From: Pontibacter rufus
GTDB taxonomy: Bacteria > Bacteroidota > Bacteroidia > Cytophagales > Hymenobacteraceae
Assembly: GCF_015694705.1 (NCBI RefSeq)
Contig: NZ_JADQDR010000002.1
Location: 1-64,000, forward strand
Direction of reading: 5' to 3'
Length of the DNA stretch: 64,000 nucleotides
Each line of letters opens with the position of its first letter. Within the stretch, counting starts at the first letter, position 1. Made by a program: the position numbers and the translations under genes. Below the pieces are notes generated by a model. It had not been told where the DNA came from. It saw only the letters and a program-made list of their open reading frames with translations, and made no database searches. Of this stretch, positions 27,115-37,025 are shown one piece after another.

Positions 27115-28456
27115 CAGCTTTGAAGGGAAACTTATTTTAAGAGTAGTGTTGCTGCTGCTTACGTTAAGTATACCCGCTTTCGCTATCGTAAAGGGCTGGT
27201 CAGAAGTGCTTGTCTTTCTGGTGCCGCTTCTTATTTACCAGGTGATAGAACTTGTCCGGTTTCTGCGGCAGGCACAGCTGGAACTGCAACAATTCATAGA
27301 ATCGGTACATTACCGGGATTTTTCGAGGTACTTCGACGAGAAGCATGCTTATACCGACTTGCAGGTGTTGCGACATGGCTTTAACCAGATAAACAGCACC
27401 TTTAAAACCATCAGCCGCGAAAAAGAAATGCAGTACCATAATCTGCAGAAGATAATAGAACTGGTAGAAACCGGCATGATGTCTTATAACCTGGAAAGCG
27501 GTGAAGTGGTGCTGATAAACGAATCGCTGAAAAAACTGCTGCAGGTACCCTTTATGAAAAGCGTGCATGCACTTGCGGCCAGAGACAAAGAGCTGTATAC
27601 CGAAATACAGGAGCTACCTCCGGGAGAAACGCGAATTGCCACGGCCCATACCTCCCATCCCGAGAGAAGAACCATCAAAATATTATTGTCGGCCACAATT
27701 TTCGAGAATGACGGCAGCAAGTATAAACTGGTAGCTTTTCAGAATATAAACGAGGCGCTGGACGAAACAGAATCCAAAGCATGGCAAAAACTGCTCAACG
27801 TGATGACGCACGAAATCATGAATTCGGTGGCGCCGATCTCTTCGCTGGCAGATACCCTGAAAAACCGCCTGCAGACCTCCACGATGCAGGGCATCTCCTC
27901 CCACGACATCGAAGACCTGGAAGTAGGTATCAGCACCATCAAACGCCGAAGCGAAGGCTTGCTGCGCTTTGCCGAAACCTACCGCAACCTGAACAGAATC
28001 ACGACGCTGAACCTGGACACCATTTACATTAAAGAGCTATTTGCCAACCTGCAACGCCTCATGCAGCCTACGCTGGCACAAAAAAATATCCGCCTGACCA
28101 TCTTACTCAAAGACACAGACATTGCCCTGCAAGCCGATGCCAACCTGCTGGATCAGGTGCTGATTAACCTGCTCGTAAATGCCATTGAAGCGGTAAAGGA
28201 ATCTCCTGAGCCGGAAATCACCTTGTCTGCCTATGCTACCCCCAACAGCAAAACCGTGATTAAGGTACTGGATAACGGCGCCGGCATGTCGAAGGAAGTA
28301 CAGGAAAAGATTTTCATTCCCTTCTTCAGCACTAAAAAACAGGGAAGCGGCATCGGCCTTAGCCTGTGCAAGCAAATCGTGATGCTCCACCGCGGCACCA
28401 TACAGGTGCAGTCAGAACAAGGAGAAGGCACCGCTTTTATACTTCGGTTTGGGTGA
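27104..28456 (+). CDS. Histidine kinase, intramembrane-sensing type
   Basis: 450 residues. Two adjacent membrane helices (about 8-50) with only a short loop, no periplasmic sensor domain. A PAS-like domain (about 110-215) follows. Phosphoacceptor His236 in VMTHEIMNSVAP. ATPase motifs NAIEA, DNGAGM and GSGIGLSL. Partner of the response regulator upstream, with start codon inside the regulator's end (translational coupling). The layout suggests sensing of membrane state, possibly linked to the MacB/FtsX permease. Confidence 0.9.
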   Translation: MNSNSFEGKLILRVVLLLLTLSIPAFAIVKGWSEVLVFLVPLLIYQVIELVRFLRQAQLELQQFIESVHYRDFSRYFDEKHAYTDLQVLRHGFNQINSTFKTISREKEMQYHNLQKIIELVETGMMSYNLESGEVVLINESLKKLLQVPFMKSVHALAARDKELYTEIQELPPGETRIATAHTSHPERRTIKILLSATIFENDGSKYKLVAFQNINEALDETESKAWQKLLNVMTHEIMNSVAPISSLADTLKNRLQTSTMQGISSHDIEDLEVGISTIKRRSEGLLRFAETYRNLNRITTLNLDTIYIKELFANLQRLMQPTLAQKNIRLTILLKDTDIALQADANLLDQVLINLLVNAIEAVKESPEPEITLSAYATPNSKTVIKVLDNGAGMSKEVQEKIFIPFFSTKKQGSGIGLSLCKQIVMLHRGTIQVQSEQGEGTAFILRFG

Positions 28457-28761
28457 GAGGCCTAGGTATACCATTCCTGTTTGCATTGTCCTGAGGATGC
28501 TTTTGTTACGACATTTTGCTTATATCGGCTCGCGCTCTACAGCACCTTTAAGCCTTTGCCTGTGAGTCTGTTTCAGCTCATCTTACTTCCCCTGCTCGTA
28601 ATCCTGAACTTGTGTTGCCGAATCAAATTTAAAGTCTGAGGTAAGGTGAAATTTGAGAGAGGGACAGGATTCCTGCACTGAGCGCAGGGTGCAAAAGGAA
28701 GGTGCAGAAACATAAGCGGGGCAAGTTGTGCCTGCCCCGCTTATGTTTCTGCATAGTATTT
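28457..28761. other. Intergenic, convergent
   Basis: No gene seen. It holds the long hairpin at 28703-28753 that ends the dodecin gene. Confidence 0.6.
28703..28753 (-). terminator. Very long perfect hairpin after dodecin
   Basis: A perfect 21-base inverted repeat, including AACATAAGCGGGGC and its mirror, around a 9-base loop. It starts 8 bases after the dodecin stop. It is longer than usual for a terminator. Confidence 0.7.
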
Positions 28762-28971
28762 TTACGTTAAGCTGTTTACTTCAAAAGAAATCTTGGCATT
28801 TACCCCGTAAGATACAATCTTGTTGTCTGTTACGTTTGCGTTCATCTCCTTGATGTAGATGGACTTAATGTTTTTGATGGTTTTAGCCGCCTCTGCAAGT
28901 GCATTCCGGGTAGCATCATCAAAGCTCTTCTCTGAACTCGCGATAACTTCTATTACTTTTACAATGGCCAT
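28762..28971 (-). CDS. Dodecin
   Basis: 69 residues, the full length of the family. Dodecins form a hollow twelve-subunit shell that binds flavin (or CoA) as a buffer or store. MAIVKVIEVIASSEKSFDDATRNALAEA and the beta-strand IKSIYIKEMNANV match. Stand-alone gene with its own terminator. Confidence 0.92.
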   Translation of the reverse strand: MAIVKVIEVIASSEKSFDDATRNALAEAAKTIKNIKSIYIKEMNANVTDNKIVSYGVNAKISFEVNSLT

Positions 28972-29200
28972 AACTTTTTAATTTAAAGGTTAAGTATTGC
29001 GGTATATAATTTTGTACGTTCCTAAAAACAAACAAGTTAAGAAAAATTTACCCTATGTTAACATGCCTGAGACCACAGGACAATGAGCAAAGCCGCTTCT
29101 GTCTAACCCGGCCAACCGGCCGCCGATCGGCTAAGGCTGGAATCAGACGCTCCTGCGTGTCCGGCCTTTTCTGCCCTGCTATACGCGAGCCGAAGCGTGC

Positions 29201-30598
29201 TTACTCGACTACGAGAACGTTGGTGACGGTCTGGGCGGCAGTGGAATTCTTCCAACTCCAGATCAGGTTGTTGTTGGCATCGAATTCCACCGCGTGCGGC
29301 CCCGTGCCGATATTGCCGTCGCCCAGCCAGTTAGCAATAACAATGTTGCCGTTGCCGGGAACATCGCTGTAACCCGAGAACTTCTTCAAGTCCGCTGCCG
29401 GGAATTTGTCCATGCCGCCCCAATACTTGACAATGGTGCCGCCAGGACTGAGTTGCAGCAGTTTGTTGTCATCTTTACCTGGTTGATACAAGTTGCCGAC
29501 AGGCCCCATCGTGGCCCGGGTGTCGCCGTTGGCCAGGCGGTTGGCGACGTAGCCTTTACCACCGTACAGCAACTGCTGCCAGACGATAGCACCTTTCGCA
29601 TCGACCTCAAACACCTTATACTTCATGTCGTTGTTGGTATCGCCGGTAATTAATGTATGGCCGTTCGACAGCCGACGCGCAAGGCGGAAGGTAGTAATAT
29701 TATTGATGGTGACCTTCGAAACTTCTGTGCCGGCACTGTTCACTTCCGACAACACTACTTTAGCGGGTGTACTTCCGGAAGCCGGTTTCGACCAGCCAAT
29801 CATTGTATTACCATTCGCGAGGCGCTGTGCGGTAGAAACGCCCGTGTAGGTGCTGATTGACCAGCCCTTGGCGCCTGTGGTGCGATCATATTCGGCGGCG
29901 CCATTACCGTGGCTAACAAGTATCTTATTGTTGGCAACCAATTGCAGGTCGCGCGAGCCGCTGGGAATTGCCACTGTCCAGTTCTTCGACGGGTCCATCT
30001 GATTAAGGTAGAGAAGCTTACTGAAGCCATTGTCAACCATGTATAGCCTGTGTTTGATACTGGTGCTATAAATAAGCTTATCGACGTTTGGCCCGTTAGA
30101 ACCAATGGTGGTTAAACGTATTTTGTTTGCTCCCGAATTTAAATTAGCTGCTGCTGATGATAGCAACCAGTTTGTCCAGCTACCTGTTGGTACAAAAGCC
30201 TGACTTGTAGCAATTGTTACTCCATTAACCTGCAGCTTTAGAGGCCGGTTGGTCGTTCCAGCATTTGCATATCTGAATTGCAGCAGAAAAGAACCGGAGG
30301 AAGCAGCATTAACTGTCCATTCGATATAATCCCCTGTTGCATTTACATAATCAGCATATCCGGTTCCTGTATAGCCTGCTTGATTGGAGGCTATCACTGC
30401 TCCATGTAAAACAGCCTGCTCCGCTTCATAAGTATTGATAGTACTCACGGCGGGGCGTTCTTCATTAGGGTTAATCAAATCGAGGTATTTTTCACAACCT
30501 GTAAAAAAGGGAGCTGCGGCAATAAGAAAGCAGATAAACAGCCTTCTTTCCAGAGGCAAATAACTGCTGTTAACCGAATTTTTTTTCAGATGTTTCAT
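29201..30598 (-). CDS. Secreted CBM6/35-like plus beta-propeller lipoprotein
   Basis: 465 residues from ATG 30598. Lipoprotein signal FLIAAAPFFTGC. Residues about 50-175 look like a CBM6/35 carbohydrate-binding module (YEAEQAVLHGA start, YADYVNATGDYIEWTVNA, NKIRLTTIGSNGPNVDKL). From about 185 on, repeated beta-propeller blades with QRLANGNTMIG, RRLSNGHTLITGD, NRLANGDT pattern. The pattern suggests binding of a plant polysaccharide at the cell surface. Close to the xylan locus but separated by 750 bases and carrying only one AAGTATA copy. No catalytic residues seen. Confidence 0.8.
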   Translation of the reverse strand: MKHLKKNSVNSSYLPLERRLFICFLIAAAPFFTGCEKYLDLINPNEERPAVSTINTYEAEQAVLHGAVIASNQAGYTGTGYADYVNATGDYIEWTVNAASSGSFLLQFRYANAGTTNRPLKLQVNGVTIATSQAFVPTGSWTNWLLSSAAANLNSGANKIRLTTIGSNGPNVDKLIYSTSIKHRLYMVDNGFSKLLYLNQMDPSKNWTVAIPSGSRDLQLVANNKILVSHGNGAAEYDRTTGAKGWSISTYTGVSTAQRLANGNTMIGWSKPASGSTPAKVVLSEVNSAGTEVSKVTINNITTFRLARRLSNGHTLITGDTNNDMKYKVFEVDAKGAIVWQQLLYGGKGYVANRLANGDTRATMGPVGNLYQPGKDDNKLLQLSPGGTIVKYWGGMDKFPAADLKKFSGYSDVPGNGNIVIANWLGDGNIGTGPHAVEFDANNNLIWSWKNSTAAQTVTNVLVVE

Positions 30599-31068
30599 GA
30601 GGAATAGGCTTAAATTATTTACTGTTTTCAGCGGCTGAAATAAAAATAAACTACCTGTCAATTGGAGAAATTATGCGGCAGCATCCGCCACTGACAGTCC
30701 GTTTCTCACCAAATAAAATGGGCTTTTGCAGGATATAATAACTATCCCTGCGTTTGCTTTTGGTTTGAAGAGGGGATTAATAATCTGCACCTGAAAGAGG
30801 GCAATATTTTTTCATAGAACACAGCTTTTATAGTGAAACTGATAGGAAATGCTCAAGTAAAGATCTCTAAGCAGCCGCCTCCTGTAGAAACATACCAGTA
30901 GGGCTGGTTTTAGAAATTAAATAGCCAGCAATAAAGAAATCAACTAGGATTAGTGGGACTAATGTGTGGTGAGTCAGTGGGGAATTCAGTGCCCCTTTCA
31001 AAATACTATGAGATGAATTTCAATCTCTTATTTTGATAATGTTGTTCTGTTGTTATAATGTGATACGA

Positions 31069-31194
31069 TTATGCAGCTACAAAGTTGAAGCTTCCAACAA
31101 CATTCAGAATATTCTCCTGTGAGTAAGTCCGCAAAAAGGCTTTCAGGTTGATAGACTGCGGGCTACCTCTCGTATAGCGCAACTGCAAGCGTCG
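31069..31194 (-). pseudogene. Remnant of a protein C-terminus
   Basis: The minus strand reads an open 41-codon tail ending in a TAA at 31069, with segments LRYTRGSPQSINLKAF and QENILNVVGSFNFVAA. An in-frame stop precedes it and no start fits. It resembles the end of a transposase, but I cannot name the family. Confidence 0.3.
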
Positions 31195-31250
31195 CTATAA
31201 CTATAGGTTTCAACAAATTACCTTAAACAGTAAATGAAAAGATGAAAAAG

Positions 31251-31288
31251 AAAGCGCCCGGCACAAGATAAACTGTGCCGGGCGCTTT
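31251..31288 (-). terminator. Terminator of the leftward xylan operon
   Basis: Perfect 15-base arms AAAGCGCCCGGCACA / TGTGCCGGGCGCTTT with an 8-base loop, and a T-rich tail on the minus strand. It lies after the GH43 stop. Confidence 0.85.
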
Positions 31289-31347
31289 CCTTTTCTAGCA
31301 GGTATTATTGCTGTACATTCAGCAAATTACAGTTATACTGACATTGC

Positions 31348-32469
31348 TCAGGTTCCGGGTTGTTTTACCATGGCATCAATGGTTTGTATGGTGCCGTCGG
31401 GGTTGTAGTGCAGTTCTGTTACTTTCACGCTGCGCAGGTTGGTTTTGCCACCGGAAAGCGAACTATCGTGGAAGAACAGGTACCACTTGCCGTTATCTTC
31501 TATAATGGAATGATGATTTGTCCAGCCCAGCACCGGCTTCAGGATAACGCCCTGGTAGGTGAAGGGGCCATACGGGCTGTCGCCGATGGCGTAGGCGATG
31601 TTGTGCGTGTCGCCGGTAGAGTAAGAGAAATAATACTTGCCGTTATACTTGTGCATCCAGGCCGCTTCAAAAAATCGCTTGTCGTTATCGCCGGCCGTTA
31701 GCGGCTTGCCGTCTTTGCCCAGTATCTGGATATCCTGCGCCGGACCTGCAAAGCTCTTCATATCATCGCTCAGTTTGGCTACTTTCGGCGTTAGGGCAGG
31801 CTGGTCGTCGGCCGGGTATTCATCTTTGGTCGTATACGTGCCATCTTTCCAGCGCTGCAACTGCCCGCCCCAAATGCCGCCGAAGTACATGTAGTAATCA
31901 CCGTTGTCATCTTTAAAAACAGCGGGGTCTATACTATAGCTACCGGCAATGGGCGTCGGTTCTGCTTTAAAAGGGCCTACCGGCGAGGAGCTTGTAGCGA
32001 CACCAATCCGGAAAACATCCTCTTTGTCTTTGGCCGGGAAGTATAAATAGTAGGTGCCGTCTTTGTAGGCTGCATCAGGTGCCCACATTTGCCGCCCGGC
32101 CCAGGGCACGTCTTTTAAATCCAGCGCCACATCATGCACCGTTACCTTCCCGCCCACGCTGTCCATCGACAATACATGGTAATCCTTCATGGCAAAGTGT
32201 GAGCCATCGTCTTTTTCGGGTATACCCGCGTCGATGTCGTGCGACGGGTACACGTAAATTTTGCCGTTGAACACATGTGCGGAAGGGTCTGCCGTATAAA
32301 TGTCCGTTACCAGCGGCCCGATGATGGGCGACGTCTGCGTTTGCTCTGCCGTGGCCGGCGCTTCTGCCTGCTCCTGCGTTTCGGTGCTGTTGCTCTGGCA
32401 GCCGCCTGCTAAAACCGAGGCAGCCAGCAGCGCGGAGGCTGCATACCTGTAAGATGTTTTTGCTATCAT
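31348..32469 (-). CDS. Glycoside hydrolase family 43 lipoprotein
   Basis: 373 residues. Lipoprotein signal ending at C24 (LAGGC), then a Thr/Glu-rich linker. Five-bladed propeller of GH43: catalytic base D61 in TADPSAH, pKa-tuning D181 in SIDPAVF, general acid E268 in FFEAAW. Enzymes of this type release arabinose or xylose from xylan or its oligosaccharides; the exact activity depends on subfamily. Last gene of the leftward xylan operon. Confidence 0.9.
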   Translation of the reverse strand: MIAKTSYRYAASALLAASVLAGGCQSNSTETQEQAEAPATAEQTQTSPIIGPLVTDIYTADPSAHVFNGKIYVYPSHDIDAGIPEKDDGSHFAMKDYHVLSMDSVGGKVTVHDVALDLKDVPWAGRQMWAPDAAYKDGTYYLYFPAKDKEDVFRIGVATSSSPVGPFKAEPTPIAGSYSIDPAVFKDDNGDYYMYFGGIWGGQLQRWKDGTYTTKDEYPADDQPALTPKVAKLSDDMKSFAGPAQDIQILGKDGKPLTAGDNDKRFFEAAWMHKYNGKYYFSYSTGDTHNIAYAIGDSPYGPFTYQGVILKPVLGWTNHHSIIEDNGKWYLFFHDSSLSGGKTNLRSVKVTELHYNPDGTIQTIDAMVKQPGT

Positions 32470-32534
32470 GTTTGGTTCGTTGTTGTGGTTCTGGTTTATA
32501 CTTTATACTTGATGTTCATTAGCATCCTCTGCTT

Positions 32535-35489
32535 TTACTTAACCGCCGAAGCCGTTGTTTTACGGAAACTTTCCGGCGGACCCAGGTAACTTGGTTTTGC
32601 ACCTTCCCCGGTTTCCACTACAATTTTCTGCAATACCACCCCCGGGTCTACCATCCAAATCTTCAGCACGTGCTCGCCCGGCTTCGCTACCTGGTGCTTT
32701 GATTGGGTAATGATGATGTTGTTGGCTACCCACTCGTCCCAGGATTGTGTAGTGTTGTCTTTGTGGATATTCACGATTTGTGGCTCAGCATCATCTATGG
32801 CAATGGCATAGCGCAGGCCGGCGGTGTTGTGGTAGTTAAGGGTTGGCGATACGTATACATTTACGTTCACCTGGCCGCTATCCAGCAGGAACATGTCGTA
32901 CTCCAGGTGCGGACTGTTCTCCCCCGGCATCCGGCTGGCAGCTGTCACGGGAAAAGGCATCATGGCAGAGGCGGTACGGCCCAGGTCAGGTATAAGTTTC
33001 CATTTTGCGCCGCCCGCTTCCACGGAGCGGGAATAGTTTTCGGCATTCATGGCTACATAGCCGTTGCTTTCCACAAAGCCTTTCACGTTTTCAGCTTGCA
33101 GCGAGGCGGGGTTGTTTACCACAGCCTGCACCACCACGCGCTTTCCGTCCGGGCCGGTAATGGTGATGGGCACGCGCTGCTTTCCTGTGGGGGCCTGTTT
33201 CCAGTTCACGCTTACCAGCAGGCGCTGCTGGTCTTCTATCCTGCCCTCAGTTTTATCAACCTTCAGCCAGGGCGCGCCGCTTTGTACTTCATACCTGAAA
33301 GGCGCCTGCCCCCGGTTGAACACGTCGATGTAAAAAGCCTGCTGCCCGAAAGGCGTTAACGCCGGCAACACAGCTGCTTCTTTTGATGCAGGCCACCAGC
33401 CTTCCGCACCTTCTATGGCCACGCCCATAGCTGCAGCGGCAGGCAGTTTTATTTCTTTTACCTCCGGCATTACGTCTTTATCCGGCTGTTGCCAGTACGT
33501 ATAGCTGATGTGCGTCTGGTCCATCATGTGGCTCCATTTGCCGTCAGACAGTTCCTCGTTATAATATTTTGAAAGCTTCTGGTCGGTAGCAAACAGGTCT
33601 CTGGCTTTTTCGGCCATTTGGTTTGTAGCAGCCCGGCCCTGTTTGGCGTAGAGGTGGTTTTGGGCTACGGCTAAGTATAAAGCGTTCAGGTTAGCGCTTG
33701 CTTCTACAGGGTATAACACCAGTTGGTAAAACGCATCTTTGTAAGCGGCAGGCATCTTCTGATACAGCTGTTCTGCTTTTTCCGCCAGTTCGTTATACTC
33801 CGCTACCACCCGTTCCGCTTCGCGGTAATTGGTCAGGCTATAGGTTTCGGGGGATAGAAGTTCGGGTTTGCGGCGCGCATTATACTTGCCATACGCGGCA
33901 AGCAGATGCGCAATTTCCTGCGCATACTTTTCTCCGAACTGCTGCGCTGCCCACAGGCGGGTATACTCGTCCAGGCGTTCGGCGGGCCATTTCTCCGGAC
34001 TCCAGGCATAGTCCAGGAAAAAGGAGGTCGGGAACTCCATCGGCTTGATATCGCCCACATTCACAATCCAGATTCTGTCTACGCCATATTCGTAAGCCAG
34101 GTGCAGCTGCTCCCAGATGCGTGGCAGCGGGTTTGTATTTATCCATTTATAGTTGCGCGGACCGCCTACGTAGTCGAAGTGATAGTAGATGCCGTAGCCG
34201 CCCAGGCGCTTCTTATCCCCTATTTTTGGCAACTTGCGGATATTGCCCCAGTTGTCGTCGGCAAGTAAAAGGGTTACATCTTCAGGCACGCGCATTCCTT
34301 TGTCGTAATAGTCCTGCACCTCTTTGTAAAGCGCCCATACCTGCGGAGTTTCAGCGGCGGGTTTGCCCGTTTCCTCCGCTATAATCTCCCGCTGGTCTTT
34401 TACGATTTTCTCCAACAGGGCAATGTTGCTTTTCTCGCTCATCGGTTCATCGCCGTCGCCACGCATACCGATGGTGACCAGGCTCTCGTTGTCGCCCATG
34501 CGCCTGATGCCTTCGCGCCAGAACTTCTGTAACGTGTCCTGGTTGGTTTGGTAGTTCCAGGGGCCGGAGCCGTAACGGCGCCACTCGTCATGTGCCCGCA
34601 TCAGCGGCTCGTGGTGCGAGGTGCCAATTACCACGCCATACATATCTGCCAGCTCCGGGTTTTTAGGGTCATCATCATAAAACGCACGGCCCCACATGGC
34701 CGGCCACAGGTAGTTGCCTTTCAGGCGAAGTATAAGCTCAAACACATGGACATAGAACTTCGCGTTAAAGCCACCGAATTTCTCTGTGACCCAGCCAGCC
34801 AAAGCGGGTGCTTCGTCGTTGATAAAAATGCCCCTATACCTGACAGCGGGCTCGCCGTCGGTGTGGCGGCCCGGCATCACGTATAAATTCTGCTGCTGCT
34901 TTACCGGCACATCAGCCCAGTAATACCACGGCGATACACCAATTTGCGCCGACACATCATACATGCCGAAAATGGTGCCGCGCTTGTCGCTGCCCACAAT
35001 CACCAGGGCCTGGTCTACGCCCCGCATCGGCTTGTCCACTACCTGCACCAGGTAGGTTTCCCATTTACCGGCGATGCCTGTTACATCCAGCTTTTTGTTT
35101 TTAACCAGCTTGTCGATTACCGGACTTTTACCCAGCGTGCCTATCAATACCAGTTGCTTTGCCTTCGGCGCTTTTTTAGCAATGATGAGGTTGGGCTGTA
35201 CGTTGGTCACGCGGTTCACGTCGGCTTGCAGGTCTTTTGCGGCCCGTATCACGCCTGCTTCTTCTTCGCTGCTCACAAACAAAGGAGCAGAACGTCCGCC
35301 TGCCGACAAGGCAAAGTATCCTTTGCCGTTGGAAGCAGCGATGTAGGAAGAGTCATTAACGGCCAGCGCAGGCTGCGCCACGAGGGCAAGTATAAATAAC
35401 AGGCACAAGGTATAATCCAGCCGCGACATCAGGCTGATGTGTGCCTTACCGGGTAATTGCAAAGTATAATTAAAGATTACTCGCTTCAT
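32535..35489 (-). CDS. GH115 xylan alpha-1,2-glucuronidase
   Basis: 984 residues from ATG 35489, with a signal peptide near residues 20-43 (LLFILALVAQPALA). GH115 enzymes remove (4-O-methyl)glucuronic acid side groups from intact xylan. Family blocks include YRGIFINDEAPALAGW, KGNYLWPAMWGRAF, GTSHHEPLMRAH, MRGDGDEPM and LLADDNWGN. The C-terminal third carries beta-sandwich accessory domains. It is secreted to the periplasm or surface. Neighbours are uxaC upstream and GH43 downstream. Confidence 0.93.
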   Translation of the reverse strand: MKRVIFNYTLQLPGKAHISLMSRLDYTLCLLFILALVAQPALAVNDSSYIAASNGKGYFALSAGGRSAPLFVSSEEEAGVIRAAKDLQADVNRVTNVQPNLIIAKKAPKAKQLVLIGTLGKSPVIDKLVKNKKLDVTGIAGKWETYLVQVVDKPMRGVDQALVIVGSDKRGTIFGMYDVSAQIGVSPWYYWADVPVKQQQNLYVMPGRHTDGEPAVRYRGIFINDEAPALAGWVTEKFGGFNAKFYVHVFELILRLKGNYLWPAMWGRAFYDDDPKNPELADMYGVVIGTSHHEPLMRAHDEWRRYGSGPWNYQTNQDTLQKFWREGIRRMGDNESLVTIGMRGDGDEPMSEKSNIALLEKIVKDQREIIAEETGKPAAETPQVWALYKEVQDYYDKGMRVPEDVTLLLADDNWGNIRKLPKIGDKKRLGGYGIYYHFDYVGGPRNYKWINTNPLPRIWEQLHLAYEYGVDRIWIVNVGDIKPMEFPTSFFLDYAWSPEKWPAERLDEYTRLWAAQQFGEKYAQEIAHLLAAYGKYNARRKPELLSPETYSLTNYREAERVVAEYNELAEKAEQLYQKMPAAYKDAFYQLVLYPVEASANLNALYLAVAQNHLYAKQGRAATNQMAEKARDLFATDQKLSKYYNEELSDGKWSHMMDQTHISYTYWQQPDKDVMPEVKEIKLPAAAAMGVAIEGAEGWWPASKEAAVLPALTPFGQQAFYIDVFNRGQAPFRYEVQSGAPWLKVDKTEGRIEDQQRLLVSVNWKQAPTGKQRVPITITGPDGKRVVVQAVVNNPASLQAENVKGFVESNGYVAMNAENYSRSVEAGGAKWKLIPDLGRTASAMMPFPVTAASRMPGENSPHLEYDMFLLDSGQVNVNVYVSPTLNYHNTAGLRYAIAIDDAEPQIVNIHKDNTTQSWDEWVANNIIITQSKHQVAKPGEHVLKIWMVDPGVVLQKIVVETGEGAKPSYLGPPESFRKTTASAVK

Positions 35490-35561
35490 GTTCAGGTGGT
35501 TTATCGCAGCTATTTCGCTACACTTATACATGCCATCACAGTTTATTCTGTTAAAAAGGCT

Positions 35562-37025
35562 TTAATCCAGCGGAAAGTAGTTTTTGGCGTTGTAGTAGCA
35601 AATATCCTGTACCATCTTGCCTATCCAGGGGATATCGGCTGGCAGCGCTCCTTGTTCTATATCATCACCAAACATGTTGCAAAGCAGTCTTCTGAAATAT
35701 TCATGGCGGGAGTAGGACAGGAAGCTGCGCGAATCGGTGAGCATGCCGATAAAGCAACTGAGCAGCCCCATGTTCGACAGGGCATTTATTTGCGCTTTCA
35801 TGCCATCCAACTGGTCGAGGAACCACCAGGCCGAGCCGAACTGCATTTTACCTTTGATGCCGCTCTGCTGGAAGTTACCGGTCATGGCGGCAAAGGCGGC
35901 GTTGTCAGCCGGGTTCAGGTTGTAGATAATGGTTCTGGCAAGCTGATTGCTGCTTTCCAGTTCATTAAAGAAGGCAGCCATACTTGCCGCCTGCGGAAAA
36001 TCGCCGATTGAATCGTACCCGGTATCGGGGCCGTTTACCTGCAGCATGCGGGCATTGGTGTTGCGCAAAGCCCCTAAATGAAACTGCTGCACCCAGCCTT
36101 TACGGGCATACATTTTACAGAGCTCCACAAGTATAAACCCGCTGAACTCGTTCTGATACGCCGCCACACCTTCATCGTTTCCGGACAGCACCGCTGCAAA
36201 CGCTTTCTCCAGATTGGCGGTATTGTTGCCAGGTAACGGCAGATAAGCCAGGCCATGGTCTGCAAGACGGCAGCCGTTTTCATGAAAGTAATTTATGCGT
36301 TGCTGCAAGGCCTCCAACAGCGTATCTATACTTGTAATGTTTACTGCGCTCGCCTCTGAAAGCTGCAGCATATACTTTCTGAAAGCTTCTCCCCCACTTA
36401 GGTTTAGCGCCTTATCGGGGCGGAAAGAAGGCAGCACTTTTATATCCAGTGGCGAAGCTGCTATCTGCTGATGGAAGTATAAATTGTCTACCGGGTCGTC
36501 GGTAGTGCCTACCATTTCCACGTTAAAACGTGCCAACAAACCTTGTGGCGTAAAAGCCGGCTGCTGCAGGAGGCGATTGCAATGCGCATATACTTCCAGC
36601 CCATTGTCGCCGGACAACAGCTCTGTTATACCAAAGGGGTTTTTCAGCTCCATATGCGCCCAGTGGTAGAGCGGGTTGCGCAGGGTATAAGGCACAGCCT
36701 CCGCCCATTTCACAAACTTCTCTTCGTCGCTGGCATCGCCGGTGATATACTTCTCCGCAATGCCCAGCGTGCGGAGCGCACGCCACTTGTAATGGTCTCC
36801 TGCCAGCCAGATATCGGTCATGTTAGCGAAGGGCTCGTTCCGGGCAATTACTTCCGGTGACAGGTGGCAATGATAATCGATGATGGGCAGGCGTTTGGCG
36901 TATTCGTGGTACAACTGCCTGGCTGTTTCGGTTTGCAGCAGAAAGTCCTCGCTCAGAAAGCCTGTTGCCCCTTGCAGTGCCTTTTTCCCCTCGGGTGAAG
37001 TATGTAACGCTGTATTTTTATTCAT
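35562..37025 (-). CDS. uxaC: Glucuronate isomerase
   Basis: 487 residues from ATG 37025. Converts D-glucuronate to D-fructuronate in the cytoplasm. Metal-binding DYHCHLSP near residue 50 and the C-terminal TDSRSFLSYSRHEYFRR block are family hallmarks. The start codon overlaps the end of uxuA by 8 bases, indicating translational coupling. This ties release of glucuronic acid by GH115/GH67 to its catabolism. Confidence 0.94.
   Translation of the reverse strand: MNKNTALHTSPEGKKALQGATGFLSEDFLLQTETARQLYHEYAKRLPIIDYHCHLSPEVIARNEPFANMTDIWLAGDHYKWRALRTLGIAEKYITGDASDEEKFVKWAEAVPYTLRNPLYHWAHMELKNPFGITELLSGDNGLEVYAHCNRLLQQPAFTPQGLLARFNVEMVGTTDDPVDNLYFHQQIAASPLDIKVLPSFRPDKALNLSGGEAFRKYMLQLSEASAVNITSIDTLLEALQQRINYFHENGCRLADHGLAYLPLPGNNTANLEKAFAAVLSGNDEGVAAYQNEFSGFILVELCKMYARKGWVQQFHLGALRNTNARMLQVNGPDTGYDSIGDFPQAASMAAFFNELESSNQLARTIIYNLNPADNAAFAAMTGNFQQSGIKGKMQFGSAWWFLDQLDGMKAQINALSNMGLLSCFIGMLTDSRSFLSYSRHEYFRRLLCNMFGDDIEQGALPADIPWIGKMVQDICYYNAKNYFPLD

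Larger units (their letters stand above)
30599..31347. other. Long intergenic region with a gene remnant
   Basis: No full gene. It is AT-rich, carries no AAGTATA copy, and includes a truncated coding remnant (31069-31194) and the terminator 31251-31288. Confidence 0.55.
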
